64,000 nucleotides of DNA from Epiperipatus broadwayi (lineage: Eukaryota; Onychophora; Udeonychophora; Euonychophora; Peripatidae), in NCBI GenBank assembly GCA_028023455.1, contig JAQFVV010000018.1, positions 7,223,274-7,287,273 on the forward strand, in the 5' to 3' direction. The position numbers were made by a program, and so were the translations under genes. The notes below the pieces were generated by a model, which was not told the origin of the DNA, searched no databases, and saw nothing but the letters and a program-made list of their open reading frames with translations. Positions 1 to 11,480 of the stretch are shown here, piece by piece. The number at the start of each line of letters is the position of its first letter. Position 1 is the stretch's first letter.

Positions 1-378
1 ACACATACATACTTAGATAAATAAATAAGTACTTAGGTATATGGATGAATTGGTAAAAAGATGGTTAGAAATATAGATTGATGGATAGAGAGAGATAAAT
101 AATTAGATAGATAAGTAGGTAGAAAGATGGATTGAAAGATAGATGGCTGGATTATAAATTGATGGATAGATAATTAAACATAGATAGATAGATAGGTAGA
201 TAGAATGGATGGGTGCATAGTTAGGCACATGGATGAATGGATATATAAATACATAGACAGATACATACACAGATAAATAGATAGGTAGAGGATTATAAAA
301 ACAGAGGATTGAGTGTTAGATAGTTGGAGATATACAGATAGAGAAACAGGTAAATAGATAGGTAGATAGATAGAGAGT
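1..378. repeat. degenerate GATA/GGTA-type microsatellite
   Basis: Imperfect tetranucleotide array (gata, ggta, gatg variants) running into a (TA)n tract. The long Tyr/Ile/Ser/Leu reading frame on the minus strand is only the translation of this simple repeat and is not a gene. A similar array lies at 9478-9750. Confidence 0.9.
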
Positions 379-379
379 G

Positions 380-442
<63 letters not shown>
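379..442. repeat. (TA)n microsatellite
   Basis: About 60 bp of alternating TA with one C interruption, ending in TATATTGCAACAGG. The right junction has the ATTG end seen at many TA tracts in this window. Confidence 0.95.
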
Positions 443-444
<2 letters not shown>

Positions 445-568
445 CAACAGGCACACATGCTATTCTAATAAAGTAATATATATTCTAATAAATAAAATTA
501 GATATTAAAAAGTTCACAAATAAAAATTTGTTTTTAAAAATTGAAAATTGAAAGTCATCTAAACTTGT
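443..568. other. AT-rich spacer
   Basis: Short AT-rich stretch between the TA tract and repeat E1. No feature seen. Confidence 0.6.
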
Positions 569-790
569 ATTGTACTGGTCAATACATATTTATCCATCTA
601 ACATGAGCTGGAACTCACAAAATGTACTTCAAACCCAGTCAAGTCTGAGATTTAGGTCAGGGACTAGCCTGGATTCGAAACCACTCTCTAAGCCCCAGAT
701 CTAACAACTAATGAGTAACATAATAGTGATGGCACATGAGAAATAATTTTAATCCGAACCACTAGCAAAGCGGAGAAGACAATGAGACAT
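569..790 (-). mobile_element. tRNA-derived SINE-like block in E1 copy 1
   Basis: On the minus strand this reads from a ctttgctagtgg head, through a Pol III B-box-like site (complement of 671-682), to a tail ending ...gaccagtacaata. It matches the block at 21981-22200 and the free-standing plus-strand copy at 33425-33647. The B box is one base off the consensus here. Confidence 0.6.
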
Positions 791-1278
791 TTATTAACTA
801 TGACTTAACTAACATATCTATATACACATAGCTATATGTTTGGAAGTGGAAAAAAATGAATTCGAACTATTCAAATAAGTTAGACAATAAAAATATAGTT
901 TAATATAATGACAAATTATTATACATGCATTTATAAATTAATTGCATACATTACTGTGTGCATGAATGAGCAAGCAGTCTACCAAATGATAGATAATTAT
1001 ATATTGTTATTCAGACTATATTTTTCATATGCTTTTATTAGCTAAATAATATATTATAAATAAACACACATCTTTGGTGGGTCCAATATTAAGATGCCAA
1101 TCAATTATTAGAAAGAATTACATAACATTGCCATTAATGCTTTGATTTATGGTTCTGAAACATGGTGACTAACATATGATTTTGGGGAGCCTTCTGGGAT
1201 TCATTACAGATATAATACAAACTATTTTCTCACCATTCCAGTCATAAAAATAAATAAAATATATTTGAAAACATATTC

Positions 1279-1606
1279 AGTTTAATTTCAATACATCTGT
1301 GCATTGTAAAATAAATATTATTTCCATATATTGCTGCAAGTCATAACATCTAAAAACTACTGCATAGTAAATCAAAAGATTTTATGCCATATGTTTATAA
1401 TTAGAACTCAGTGAGTTGAGTGTGAAGATATTTAAGAACACTTTCAGATCTAAGTACTTTGGACTGGCTTGGATATATAGAAAGACAAGTAAAGAAGAGA
1501 GAGGAACCACTCTTTTCTTGTTAAATTCTCAGTCTCAGTATTTGTGATCTGATTGGCTAAGCACTTGAGAGGTTTGCACTCTCTCAGTTTAATTACAATA
1601 CTTAAT
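1279..1606. mobile_element. small nested repeat inside E1 copy 1
   Basis: This segment interrupts E1 relative to copy 2. Its 1405-1597 part is the reverse complement of about 18981-19160, and its left edge (cagtttaattt, then gtaaaataaatatta) matches 19219-19262. It is therefore a rearranged copy of the foldback element at 18981-19223. Confidence 0.6.
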
Positions 1607-1755
1607 GAAAATTCTTTTAATTAGCACTGGTAAGAAAAACACTTATTTTCCCCAAGGAAAATACTCTTAAAAAGATAAATAACAAATTACAATAATGTCA
1701 TTATATAATAAAACTAAAATAATACTAGTAATTAATCTAGCTAGTAATATTTGGC

Positions 1756-1758
<3 letters not shown>

Positions 1759-1809
<51 letters not shown>
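1759..1809. repeat. (TA)n microsatellite
   Basis: About 50 bp of TA inside E1, ending in ATTGAGCAGAGC. The same place in copy 2 (around 22860) has only a short TA run, so the tract expanded after the copies split. Confidence 0.9.
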
Positions 1810-1811
<2 letters not shown>

Positions 1812-1949
1812 AGCAGAGCACACTTTTAATATTAGAACATTAAAACTGGGTCATGAAGCAAAAGAAATAAATATACAAAGAAGTTTGCTGTGCTGACATA
1901 ATAACCAAGAAATAACAGGAAAAGTCATGCTTCTGAATGAAAGACAAAG

Positions 1950-2068
1950 TGGATAAGTATGCCATGGACATCGCCAACATGCAGACCTTTTTATACGAAG
2001 ACAGTGGATAAGCACACCATGTGCCAGACTTAGGGAATCACAGCCAGAGGCCTTTTTGTACAAAATAA
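1950..2068. repeat. two-unit minisatellite in E1 copy 1
   Basis: Two imperfect units (about 54 and 65 bp) that each begin ggataag and contain cagacct or gaggcct followed by ttttta/ttttgta. E1 copy 2 carries three such units at 23015-23204. The minus-strand reading frame here is a by-product of the roughly 63-bp periodicity; no domain was recognised. Confidence 0.65.
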
Positions 2069-2161
2069 ATGGTTCTGGGAAGGTCAACTATCCTCAGAAC
2101 AAGACTTGAAAAATAAATCTATGGGTTCAAACTTGTTGCAACCCCCAGATTAGAAGCACAT

Positions 2162-2188
2162 AATATATATATATATATATATATATAT

Positions 2189-2222
<34 letters not shown>
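2162..2222. repeat. (TA)n microsatellite
   Basis: About 60 bp of TA with one interruption, inside E1 copy 1. The equivalent site in copy 2 near 23305 has almost no TA repeat. Confidence 0.9.
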
Positions 2223-2224
<2 letters not shown>

Positions 2225-4060
2225 GAAGATAGGCCAAATGTCAGTAACACAGTAATGAGAAATGTCACTAACAACATTGAATAAATTTTACTGCTTTTAA
2301 AAAAAATGACCCTAGTTTGAATGCCATAATTTATATAAATAATATGCTATGCCACTATAATATATATAGAGAGAATGTTTCATTTAATAAAATATATATG
2401 AAGGTTTTATTTAGTAAAAGAAACATTAAGATTTACCCCCTTCCCTTTGCTGTTATTTAAAATAAATCAATCCCACCTTTGTTGATTTTATAATAACTGG
2501 AATATATATGTACTGTATTTTATATTTTAAGAGGATGTAAAAATAAAACTAGCAGTTATAGAAAAAAACTAATCGGTCACCCATTCAGAATTGAATAACA
2601 TTTATAAAATAAATAAGATTTCAAAGCGTTAATTAGATTGAGTTCTGGATTCACCCTGGGTTGAAAATCCAGAGTTAAACAAATATATTTTTTATATTAA
2701 AACATAAATAAAATGTTGGCTCATAAAACAATCTGGTGAGTGTATTAATTAATAATGCATTGTTTTAAATGGATGTTAAAAATCTCAATTCATGAAGGTT
2801 TACTTAAAAAGAAGAAAAGATTTTAGAAATTCAACTCATCAGACTGTTTGAAATTGGCATATTAATAATAATTAAAATAGACATATAAAATTAAGTGATA
2901 AATAACTATAAATAAATGACCACACCAAAATTAAAGAAAGAGAGAGCATATGAGAGAGAATTAAATTTATAGAAATTATTTGAGAACAATTACATATTAG
3001 AAAAGTTACAAAATTAAATCATACATTAGGAGAAATTGATATTAGAGTTTAAGATTAGTTAGACTAGTTTTACTTGCAGCTTGAAAATTTACCTTGCACT
3101 ATTTTAAGAGTCCATATTTTAAAGTCTGCTCATGCATGGAAATAGATTCTTAAATAACAGCAAGCTTTTATTCAGCATTCCATGATTCTCCAGTCAGGCT
3201 TTCACCTCATTCTATGGGAGCATGATATAACAGCAGTGGAAGATGATGATCCAATAGAGCCAAGAAGAGTGGTGGACCTACTACTACATTATTTTTGGTT
3301 TCACAGTGGTATGTAGCATGTTATCAATACAGTTCTCTCAACAGTAGCTAATCTATCTGTGATTTAAAATTTGGCCATTTTATACTCTGCTCAGGTATTT
3401 CTGGAATGCTTTTAATTACTTGGTTTTAGCCTTAAAATCTAATCTCTGATCTAAAATCTTAAGTTTCCTTTGTTCATTGTTTTTGAAAGATGCAACGTAA
3501 GATAATGTCCAAAAATAAATTCAAATCTATTTCCAGGTTAGAAATAGATTTGACAAAAATGTTTATGACAAACAAAAATTTATAATCTTAATCCCCATTT
3601 TAAGTAAAAACATTAATTAAAAATATCTTCCCCAGATTAAAACAATAGTGTTTCCAACACTTTAATTATTTTTAGACAATTGAGTCGCATCTTCCATCTT
3701 GGATTTTATAAAATATATATTTTAATGGGGAAAAAAAGTACTTAAAAAGAAAAAGTTGTATAAATGACATATAATAAAATATTTTTAAAAAATCAATATT
3801 TTGTTAGTATTTTGCTTCTATATTTATTTGAGCCACACCTATGTACTTTAATAAAAAGAACTAATAGTTAATAAAAAAGAATTAATAATAATTTTTAAAA
3901 TGGTATTGAAACATTAAAATTTATAACTTAGGTGTGCATCTCAAATATATACATAAAATATATATACATGACAAAAGGAGTGGGATGGGATATAGGGTTT
4001 GAATACAGGTTAGTATATGGAACTATGAAGCTCAATCTTAAGCCAAGATTGACTGCTTCA

Positions 4061-5950
4061 GTATATATATAAAATCGCACAGATGAAAAAATTATTAAAA
4101 GAAAACTTTATTAAAAAGGTATTTTAAAACTAAATTTTCAATAAAAAATTAAAGATTTAAAGATAAAAAATATATCTTTAAGAATGTACAAAATTTAATT
4201 AATTCTATTGTGTAAAAAGGCTAAAAATGGAAATGATTATTTTTAATTAGTCTTAAGTTAACTACCCCTTGGGCATCTCAAAATTTATAATTAAAGGTCA
4301 GATAGGAGAGAAAAACAATAAGATAAGAATAGCTAATAAAAAATCCCTCAGAAAATGGACCACAGCAAAAGAATCATTATCATCATGACATCATGTTCAG
4401 TTAATCCCAATTTTAATATAAAAAGGAAAAGATTGAAAATAAATTATTAGGTGTGTTATATATGTTAGTTCCAGAAGAGTTGAAGGAAAAGGGATTGAAA
4501 AAATGCACTTTCAATCCCTTAAGTTTGTCCCAAGGATAGAAAAATGAAGTATCATTTTTCTACATTGCAGACACCAGGGTTCTGAGATAAGATCCTACAA
4601 AGAGCTATACAAGCTAGAGCAAAGAACCTCCAGATGAATACCAATAGAATGGCTAACAGCACACCAGTTTTCACAGGACATCATGGTAATTAGAAACAAC
4701 ACAGGATCCAAATTACAAGCAACTAAAAAGTATGTTCTTTCTTTTTAAAACCATAAGAACTCTATATAACTAATAAACTTTAACTATAAAACTTTTCCAG
4801 TATTTAAATATAAATATAAATTTCTATCTGTCCAAACTAAATCATTTATTAATAATTATTTTTATTATATGTATTTTTAAATCATTTCCATTAATTTATT
4901 TAGTTATTTTTGTCTTTTGAGTGTTTATTTTTTTATTATTTTTTATATTAAGCCAAAACTTTTAATTAAATCATGTTAAATTTAAGTCAGGTGTGAATGG
5001 CTGTATATATTGGTAAGTTATGTTAGTTTAAGGGAGGGTAAATCTTAGGTTATTTGTATCACAGTTAGATTGGGTAAATGAACTGGATGTATTGGTGTAA
5101 TTAGTAAAATATTGAATGAAGATCCTCTATGTGCAGGATCACATTATATGCTGCTCTTGGGCAGAATAAGCCAATTTCTTATTGACCATTGGAAGCAGAC
5201 AGTATTCTCTGCTCCTTGGATCACCCCTTTAGCCTATGGAATGGGATTGTAAGTCAGGAAAAAAGATTTCAATCCCTTCCTATGGAGTTTTTTATTGTTC
5301 TTCTCATCAGACAGATGAAGTATTCCTGTACTGGATGAAAGGCTTTTCTTCTAGATAACCATGCTATTTAGATGTTCTTTCCTGACAGTACAGTACTGTG
5401 CTGTTGTATTCATGTTGCATTGAATACAGTGATATATCAGACAGATTGGCATTAGTTTGACTGTGAACTTTTGATCTAGGATTAAATAAGGGATATAGAA
5501 TATTTTCTTTTCAAATGCAATCTTTGTAGTCTATCCATACTTGACAATAATAAAAAATTAATCCATCTGTGCAAACTTCTAAAATAAAAAGTTAAAACGT
5601 AAATTAAATTAAATTCTAAAGTAAAAGTTATATTAAAATAAATATTTCTGAATTTTATATATGTGCAAAATAAATGTTTCTGTGTATTGTTAATCTAGCA
5701 GTGGCTTATTTTATTTTTTTAATCTTATACATTATTTCTGCTGCTTAACAGGCTAAATGACAGGAGAATTTCGGTCATATTTATTTAAAAATTGGATCTT
5801 AACAATAAGTATCTGCCTATTATATAAATTTTTCAGGTTTGAATGACCTGGTCATGCCCTGTATGGCAGATACGGTAAGACTCCAACTATCCAATACACC
5901 CTGACCATTATAATATATATATATATTGTAATGGAACGTATATATGGGCA

Positions 5951-5980
<30 letters not shown>
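4061..5980. other. AT-rich intergenic stretch with TA tracts at its end
   Basis: No gene seen. There is a short TA run after E1, mixed-composition sequence around 4560-5460 without a long open frame or recognisable domain, and two TA tracts at 5911-5930 and 5955-5980. The second tract ends exactly where E2 begins with ATTGTGCCC. Confidence 0.6.
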
Positions 5981-5984
<4 letters not shown>

Positions 5985-8900
5985 GCCCATTTTAATTTAG
6001 CATGAGGTTAAATTGCAATAGTGTGATTACTATAAAAGTAGAAAAAATCCTCATCACATTTTTTTGTATAGGAAGGGAAGCTGTAGGGCATCCAAGCTTA
6101 AACCCTACATGATCAAGACCCAAAAGCCTAGGACAGAAAGAGAATGGGAAAAATATTTATGTGCTTTGTTCATTTTGTATTGATAAAGCCAAAAGAGTAG
6201 TGTATACCTTGAATTATTTAATAATTGTCTTCAAAGTTAGGATTAGAACACATATAAAAAGTTGTCTATGGGCACAAACTATTCAGTTAATCATTTTCCA
6301 TTTTTGATTATTAACTTTCTTCAAAATTGATCTATACTTAATAAATTCTGCTATTCTTTCTATAACAATAATTTAAGTCTAATAGTTTTAATAATTTAGT
6401 TCTGAATATTAAGTTATAATTTGTAAAAATCATTCAGATTATTGTTAATAGGCAGGTTTTTCTGAATGTCTAAATATCTGAGTGTGTGCTTGTATTTTAC
6501 ATAAATCAATTTACAGTTATACATATAATAAAAGAAAAGATTCTGTTAAAATCAGTTTGTGATTTCATTATGAAAAGTTATATTGTTTGTAAAGAATTAT
6601 ATTATATGTTAATTAAACTAACAAGGCTAGAATTTTAGTTGACTAGTGCAGCTGACCTTCTTTAGTCAGAGCTAATTAAAAAAGATTAAGTTTATGAGGT
6701 TAGACTTGAAAAAAAGGAGGACTGCTATTAAGGTAATGGACTCTAGACCAGTCAACTGGTTAATTATCAAAAAATCATATTAGTTTGGGTTTCTTACCAA
6801 CAATAAATTTAAAACAGATTGTCAATTTTAATTAGATGGTTTAACTAATGAGGTCCTGTAAATGATTAAAGTGTATAAAAAGGCTAATCAGTCTGTTCAA
6901 AATATTAAAATATTAAAATTGTTGAGAGAACAAACTAAATTGTGAAAAGAAATGACTGAATTGCTATCAAAAGCCAGCATTAATTATATATATTTATGGA
7001 AAGTTTTCTACAACTGAATGGCAGGCTAAATAAATATATATTTTGTCTGGGGTGATCCAGCCATCCATTAACCAATGCATTTATGAAGAGTTTGAGTCAA
7101 AAGTATTAACAATCTTGTGATTGATTGTGAAAAATAAAAGAAGAAACTGATTGCTTGCCTGTATTTTAAATCTAAAATGAAAATAAGAAAAATGTTGAAG
7201 TGTCAAATTATGCTAGTTCAGTTATGCAATTGACTGAGTTTAAACCCCAGCAAAATGATAAATATATGACAAACACCAGATATCTCTAGTCTATTATAAA
7301 TAAGTATGCTGAAAAGAAATGAAGAAATAATTCCAGTGCCAAATGGTTCCTATGGAAGCAAGCAATCTCACCATTATCACCACAGTAAAAGAGTTGCAAG
7401 CTCAAGCCAAGAAAAAATAGGATTCCAGTAAACCACAGCAATTGGTAAACATATGAATGTTACAGATTAGTGTATGTGACTGCTGGAAACCTTATAAACA
7501 TTCAACAAGCTAAATTTGAAATCTTGGAAAATGCGTACCTCATGAAAGTAAAAGAAGTACTGGTAATATGAATTTTAATTATATATAGTTTGTTATTATA
7601 TCAGTGACTATTAATGAATCTTTTAATAACAAATTCTTTATCTTTTTTTATGTCTGAATTTTAAAACTAAAATCAAGTAAAAGAATTTTCAGTAATAATA
7701 GCGATTGCTTTATTGATGATATGATGTATTTAAAAATTATACTATTCACTTATCAATGTATTTTATTCTGTGAAATGTATTATTGTATATTAATTCAAAA
7801 TTATGAAATATGTTGTTTATTTGTTAAAATATTTTTTTTAATATTTTCTTCATAATGGGGATCAACACGTACATGCATAGTAATATAATTATACTAGCCA
7901 CATGTATATCTGTGGAGCCTGAATGTTGAACATGGTAAAAATGTAGCATTGGGTGGAGCTAGATTTGTTAAAATCATGAAAAGTGACCTCAATTGGTCAG
8001 AGGGGGATTTAGGTAATTTAAGGCTTATTTCTATAAATGCTTTTACTTCTCTAGAATCTGACTAACATTTTCTAGTTAATTGTGTTATATGTTAGGTTTA
8101 AATTTATAAGGTTACAAATGATATGCATACATAGAGTGTTTATTTTTTTAATGAAATATTTTTCTTTTGGGAATATAAATTTTTAGGTATTCACTATCCA
8201 AATTGATACACAAACATTATACTATGATATAACCATTGGATACTGTCATTAAAGGAAAAGGGGGAAGAGTTTAGTATCAGTGATATTAGGATTTAAATGT
8301 ATACAACTCATCATTGTTATTTCTATAAAGTTTCATATATATTTTTAAATATTATGTATAATTTATCAGCAGTAATAAATGTTAATTTGTTTTATTAAAA
8401 GAGACATATATCTTTTTTAAGACTATTCTTTGCCTAATTAATTATGATCATTCATCATCTCTGCTAATATTAATGGTTGTGTCATGATTTACACATAATG
8501 TTTGGCAAATAATTATAGATTTATGAAAGCTAATTTTTATGTTATGCATTAGTTCTAAAGCTGTGGATGGAAGTACAATTATCATCATCATCATCATTAT
8601 GTTTTTAAATCATTGATCTAGATAAATGTGTTTAATGGACAAAGATAAATAATGTTTTTTTACTGTATTTGTTTATTATTTGTTAGTTATGATAAGATAA
8701 TAACCACCATCCTGATCATCCAACACCATTCAAAGGGAAGTGAATTGCCACTATAAATCTATAGTGTTTGATATGAGCTAGCAAAATGTATGAGAATGTT
8801 GAAATGCATTTATGATATTTAAATCTAAGTAATAATTTTGTCTGATAAATCTTATATGCACAACTAAAGCATAGCATGTTCTTGTTTTTCTTAATGTTAG

Positions 8901-9411
8901 TGCAAATGTGATATGGTCCTAAAATACAAAATTCTACATCCAGTTATAAACATGGTACCAAAGTGGTTCAAACTGTGTACATTTATAAGTAGGTATAGAA
9001 TATAACTTTGTCTTGGTTTATATAACCTAGTGGCATCCTAATAGACCATATTCACTTAGTAAAATCTATAAAAATAGATAAAAGGGTTAAAATGACTAGT
9101 TTATTTTGTCATCATTTTTTCCTCAAGCCATTTGAGTTATTTTGGGATATTTTATAAATTACAAATGGCATCCTAGATTTATAAATTGCAAATCTCTACT
9201 CAACATCACACAGGAGGTATTTGAGCCACCACTTGCATTTGTAGCCACCATGAGTACTTTGAGTCCCAGGAGAATATAATTTTATCACTATGTTTTTGTT
9301 ATGAATAAAAAAGGTAATTTTTATTAGGTTACAAATGGCTGCCCAACTAGGGATTGAATTATGCCATATACCTGAGATGAGAAAGAGGTACAGAATGGCC
9401 TCAGGTTCCAT
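5981..9411. mobile_element. long non-coding repeat E2, copy A
   Basis: About 3.4 kb, collinear with 36747-39985. Shared landmarks are the left end (ttgtgcc), a block with aagctgtagggcatccaa near 6078 and 36843, a block with ttaactttctt and ctatacttgat, the ggat(c/a)aacac block near 7860, the aaagggggaaga block near 8257, and the accatattcactt block near 9047. No coding frame is visible. The left terminus abuts a (TA)n tract and resembles the SINE tail in reverse complement. Confidence 0.7.
8950..9056 (-). mobile_element. tRNA-like SINE head in E2 copy A (decayed)
   Basis: Counterpart of 39660-39750, where a clear minus-strand B box (GGGTTTGAATCC) and an A-box-like GGTCTAGCAGGGC are seen. In this copy the B box has decayed to gtggttcaaactgtg on the plus strand. 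Kept because it aligns with the better copy. Confidence 0.45.
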
Positions 9412-9477
9412 TTTGAAACACTATTTTTATTCAGTTACAATATAGATAGGTAGTCAGTTACAGATAACTACATAATA

Positions 9478-9750
9478 TATATAGATAGATAAATAAGCTA
9501 ATAAATATGGTGATAGAATGAATAGTTAGATAGATAGATAGATAGATAGGCAAATAGAGAAATAAGTAGATAGATATTTAGATCAATAACTGATTAAGGG
9601 ACAGATAAATAAATAATGATGTAGATAGGTATGTAGGTAGATAGATAGGCAGATAGATAAATGGAGGGATAAGTCATAGATAGATATATAGGCAGATAGA
9701 TAGGTAAATAGATAGATAATAAATAAGTGGATGAATGAATGGCTGGATAG
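9478..9750. repeat. degenerate GATA microsatellite
   Basis: Imperfect gata/ggta/gata-aata array. The Tyr/Leu/Ser/Ile-rich frame on the minus strand is repeat translation, not a gene. Confidence 0.9.
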
Positions 9751-11480
9751 TTAAATAGGTTGGTGTTATTTTTTTCTTGTTTCAATATTTTATTTACCAC
9801 CTTAATATCAAATTTGGCCAAAACTTTTTTTTTTCCTCTGCTCTGGATGTCACTACATTAAATATCAACACTGCCCATTTTTTCTGTCCATTTTATTTTT
9901 TAAGACCATGTGAAAAAATAATACTCAACCATTCATGCTTTAAGATAATAAAAAATCCATTTACTGTTTGAAAATCAACATAAAATAATTTTTTTTAATG
10001 TTTTATTTGTTAGATGCATTATTAATCTTAGTATTTGATGAATATAATTGTTGTTTTTTTTCTCAAATATTATGTGGTTATTTTTTTTGTTAAGTATTTG
10101 CACAAGTTTTACATTAGTTTAATAATTTATAGTTTTATTGGTTTATTTATTATGGTGCCATTAATGTTTGTTTAGTAATTTATTTTGTTAGTATATGTCA
10201 CTGAGTATTTTTATGGTACCAATACCATGTTTTATTAATTTTTTTTTAAATTGTAGTAAAATACAAAATCTTTGACATTGTGTTGGTAGTAAATTAATTG
10301 TAAAATAAATACTCATCACTTTAATTTGAGACTGTTCTAATGTCATGTTTTATTTATTAATTTAGTTTTAATTGTAAAATATTAATTAAGGTGGTTTTTT
10401 TTTTTTTTGATTTTTCACTGAAATTTGAAAGTTTTTATTTGGATTGGACAGATATCAGGTACACCTTATTACTTAATTGTCAGTGAATTATCTAAAATCA
10501 TTTATTGCTTTGTTATATCAGCTATAGTTCAGATGCTTTCCCTAGTGTTGAAAATGTCATATGAGAGTTTATTAAAATGGTACCAAAAATTCATTAAAAT
10601 TCCTATTATATGTAAATTGGAAAGTCTGATGAGTATCCCCCCCCCCCACTGTCTCTCCATAAGGAGCTGTTGGAAAGGCATTTAGCCTATAATGGGTCAT
10701 TTAAAATTATTTTATCATTATACCATATAAATGTTGTTTTCTGAGCAAAATTATAGAAAATAAATTGGTCATAGGCTATTATAATGAAATGACATCTATC
10801 ATTATTACTAGTATTTTGTTAATTTTTCTTAATGTAATTTATTTTAGGAACTCATTATATAGAATGACCCCAAACTTTAAAGTTCTTTATATTTTTTAAT
10901 AAGATTTATAAATATTATTGTGAGGATTCCTAACATTTACTCAGTATGAAAAAATAATAATATTAATGTTTTATATTCAACTATAAGATATTGAAAACTA
11001 ATAATTTAGACCCTAGATGGAGAATGTGTAATCTCCATGAGTGACTTGTGGATCTTTCATAGAAGCTAGATTTTGTATTAATTGATATTTACTTATTTAA
11101 ATAATGACAATTTGAAAATTTATAGAATTAAATAAAGAATGGTATAAATGTAAGTTTCAGTGGTACTGGAGGTCATAACCAATTGTATATAACAAATGAT
11201 AGAACACCACCTAGTGCAAAATGATAACTGTATCAGATATGTTATCTGATCTCTACACAAGAAATATTTTCTTATTATTAATGTTCATAAAAAGATGATT
11301 GTGACTTGTTATTTGTCAAATTAGTACTATTCTTGTAGTCATACAATTGTTATTGTTATACTTATCCTGGAATTTTACTAAAAGATGGTGTTATTGTCTT
11401 TCTAGAAAGTATACACTTTCTTAAGATATTATTTAATATTTTTTTCACCCATCATGTCAAATTGCAAGAAAAAAAATTAA
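9751..11480. other. AT-rich intergenic stretch
   Basis: No gene seen. It holds T-rich runs and a C10 run near 10637. Two short open frames (9777-9971 and 10425-10685) show no recognisable motif and have AT-driven composition. The 5' terminal inverted repeat of the hAT element that follows was looked for here and not identified. Confidence 0.55.

Larger units (their letters stand above)
569..4060. mobile_element. long non-coding repeat E1, copy 1
   Basis: About 3.5 kb collinear with 21981-27440. Shared landmarks include the left end (attgtacYggtcaa), the SINE-like block, the 63-bp tandem units near 2 kb, the block near 3200 containing acagcagtgg, and the right end (gattgactgcttca followed by TA). 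No open coding frame or known domain is visible. The left end resembles the reverse complement of the SINE tail used elsewhere, so E1 may be a minus-strand retroelement; that is inference. It could also be one half of an old segmental duplication, because E1 and E2 recur in the same order. Confidence 0.75.

Noticed and set aside
174-458. 94-codon Tyr/Ile-rich reading frame (minus strand)
   Set aside because: Translation of a GATA/TA microsatellite; the same kind of frame appears at 9594-9821 and 40214-40402.
1851-2087. 78-codon minus-strand frame with a repeating pattern
   Set aside because: Follows from the roughly 63-bp minisatellite; frame is broken in E1 copy 2.
9196-9411. 71-codon minus-strand frame
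   Set aside because: Lies inside repeat E2; not conserved in copy B.
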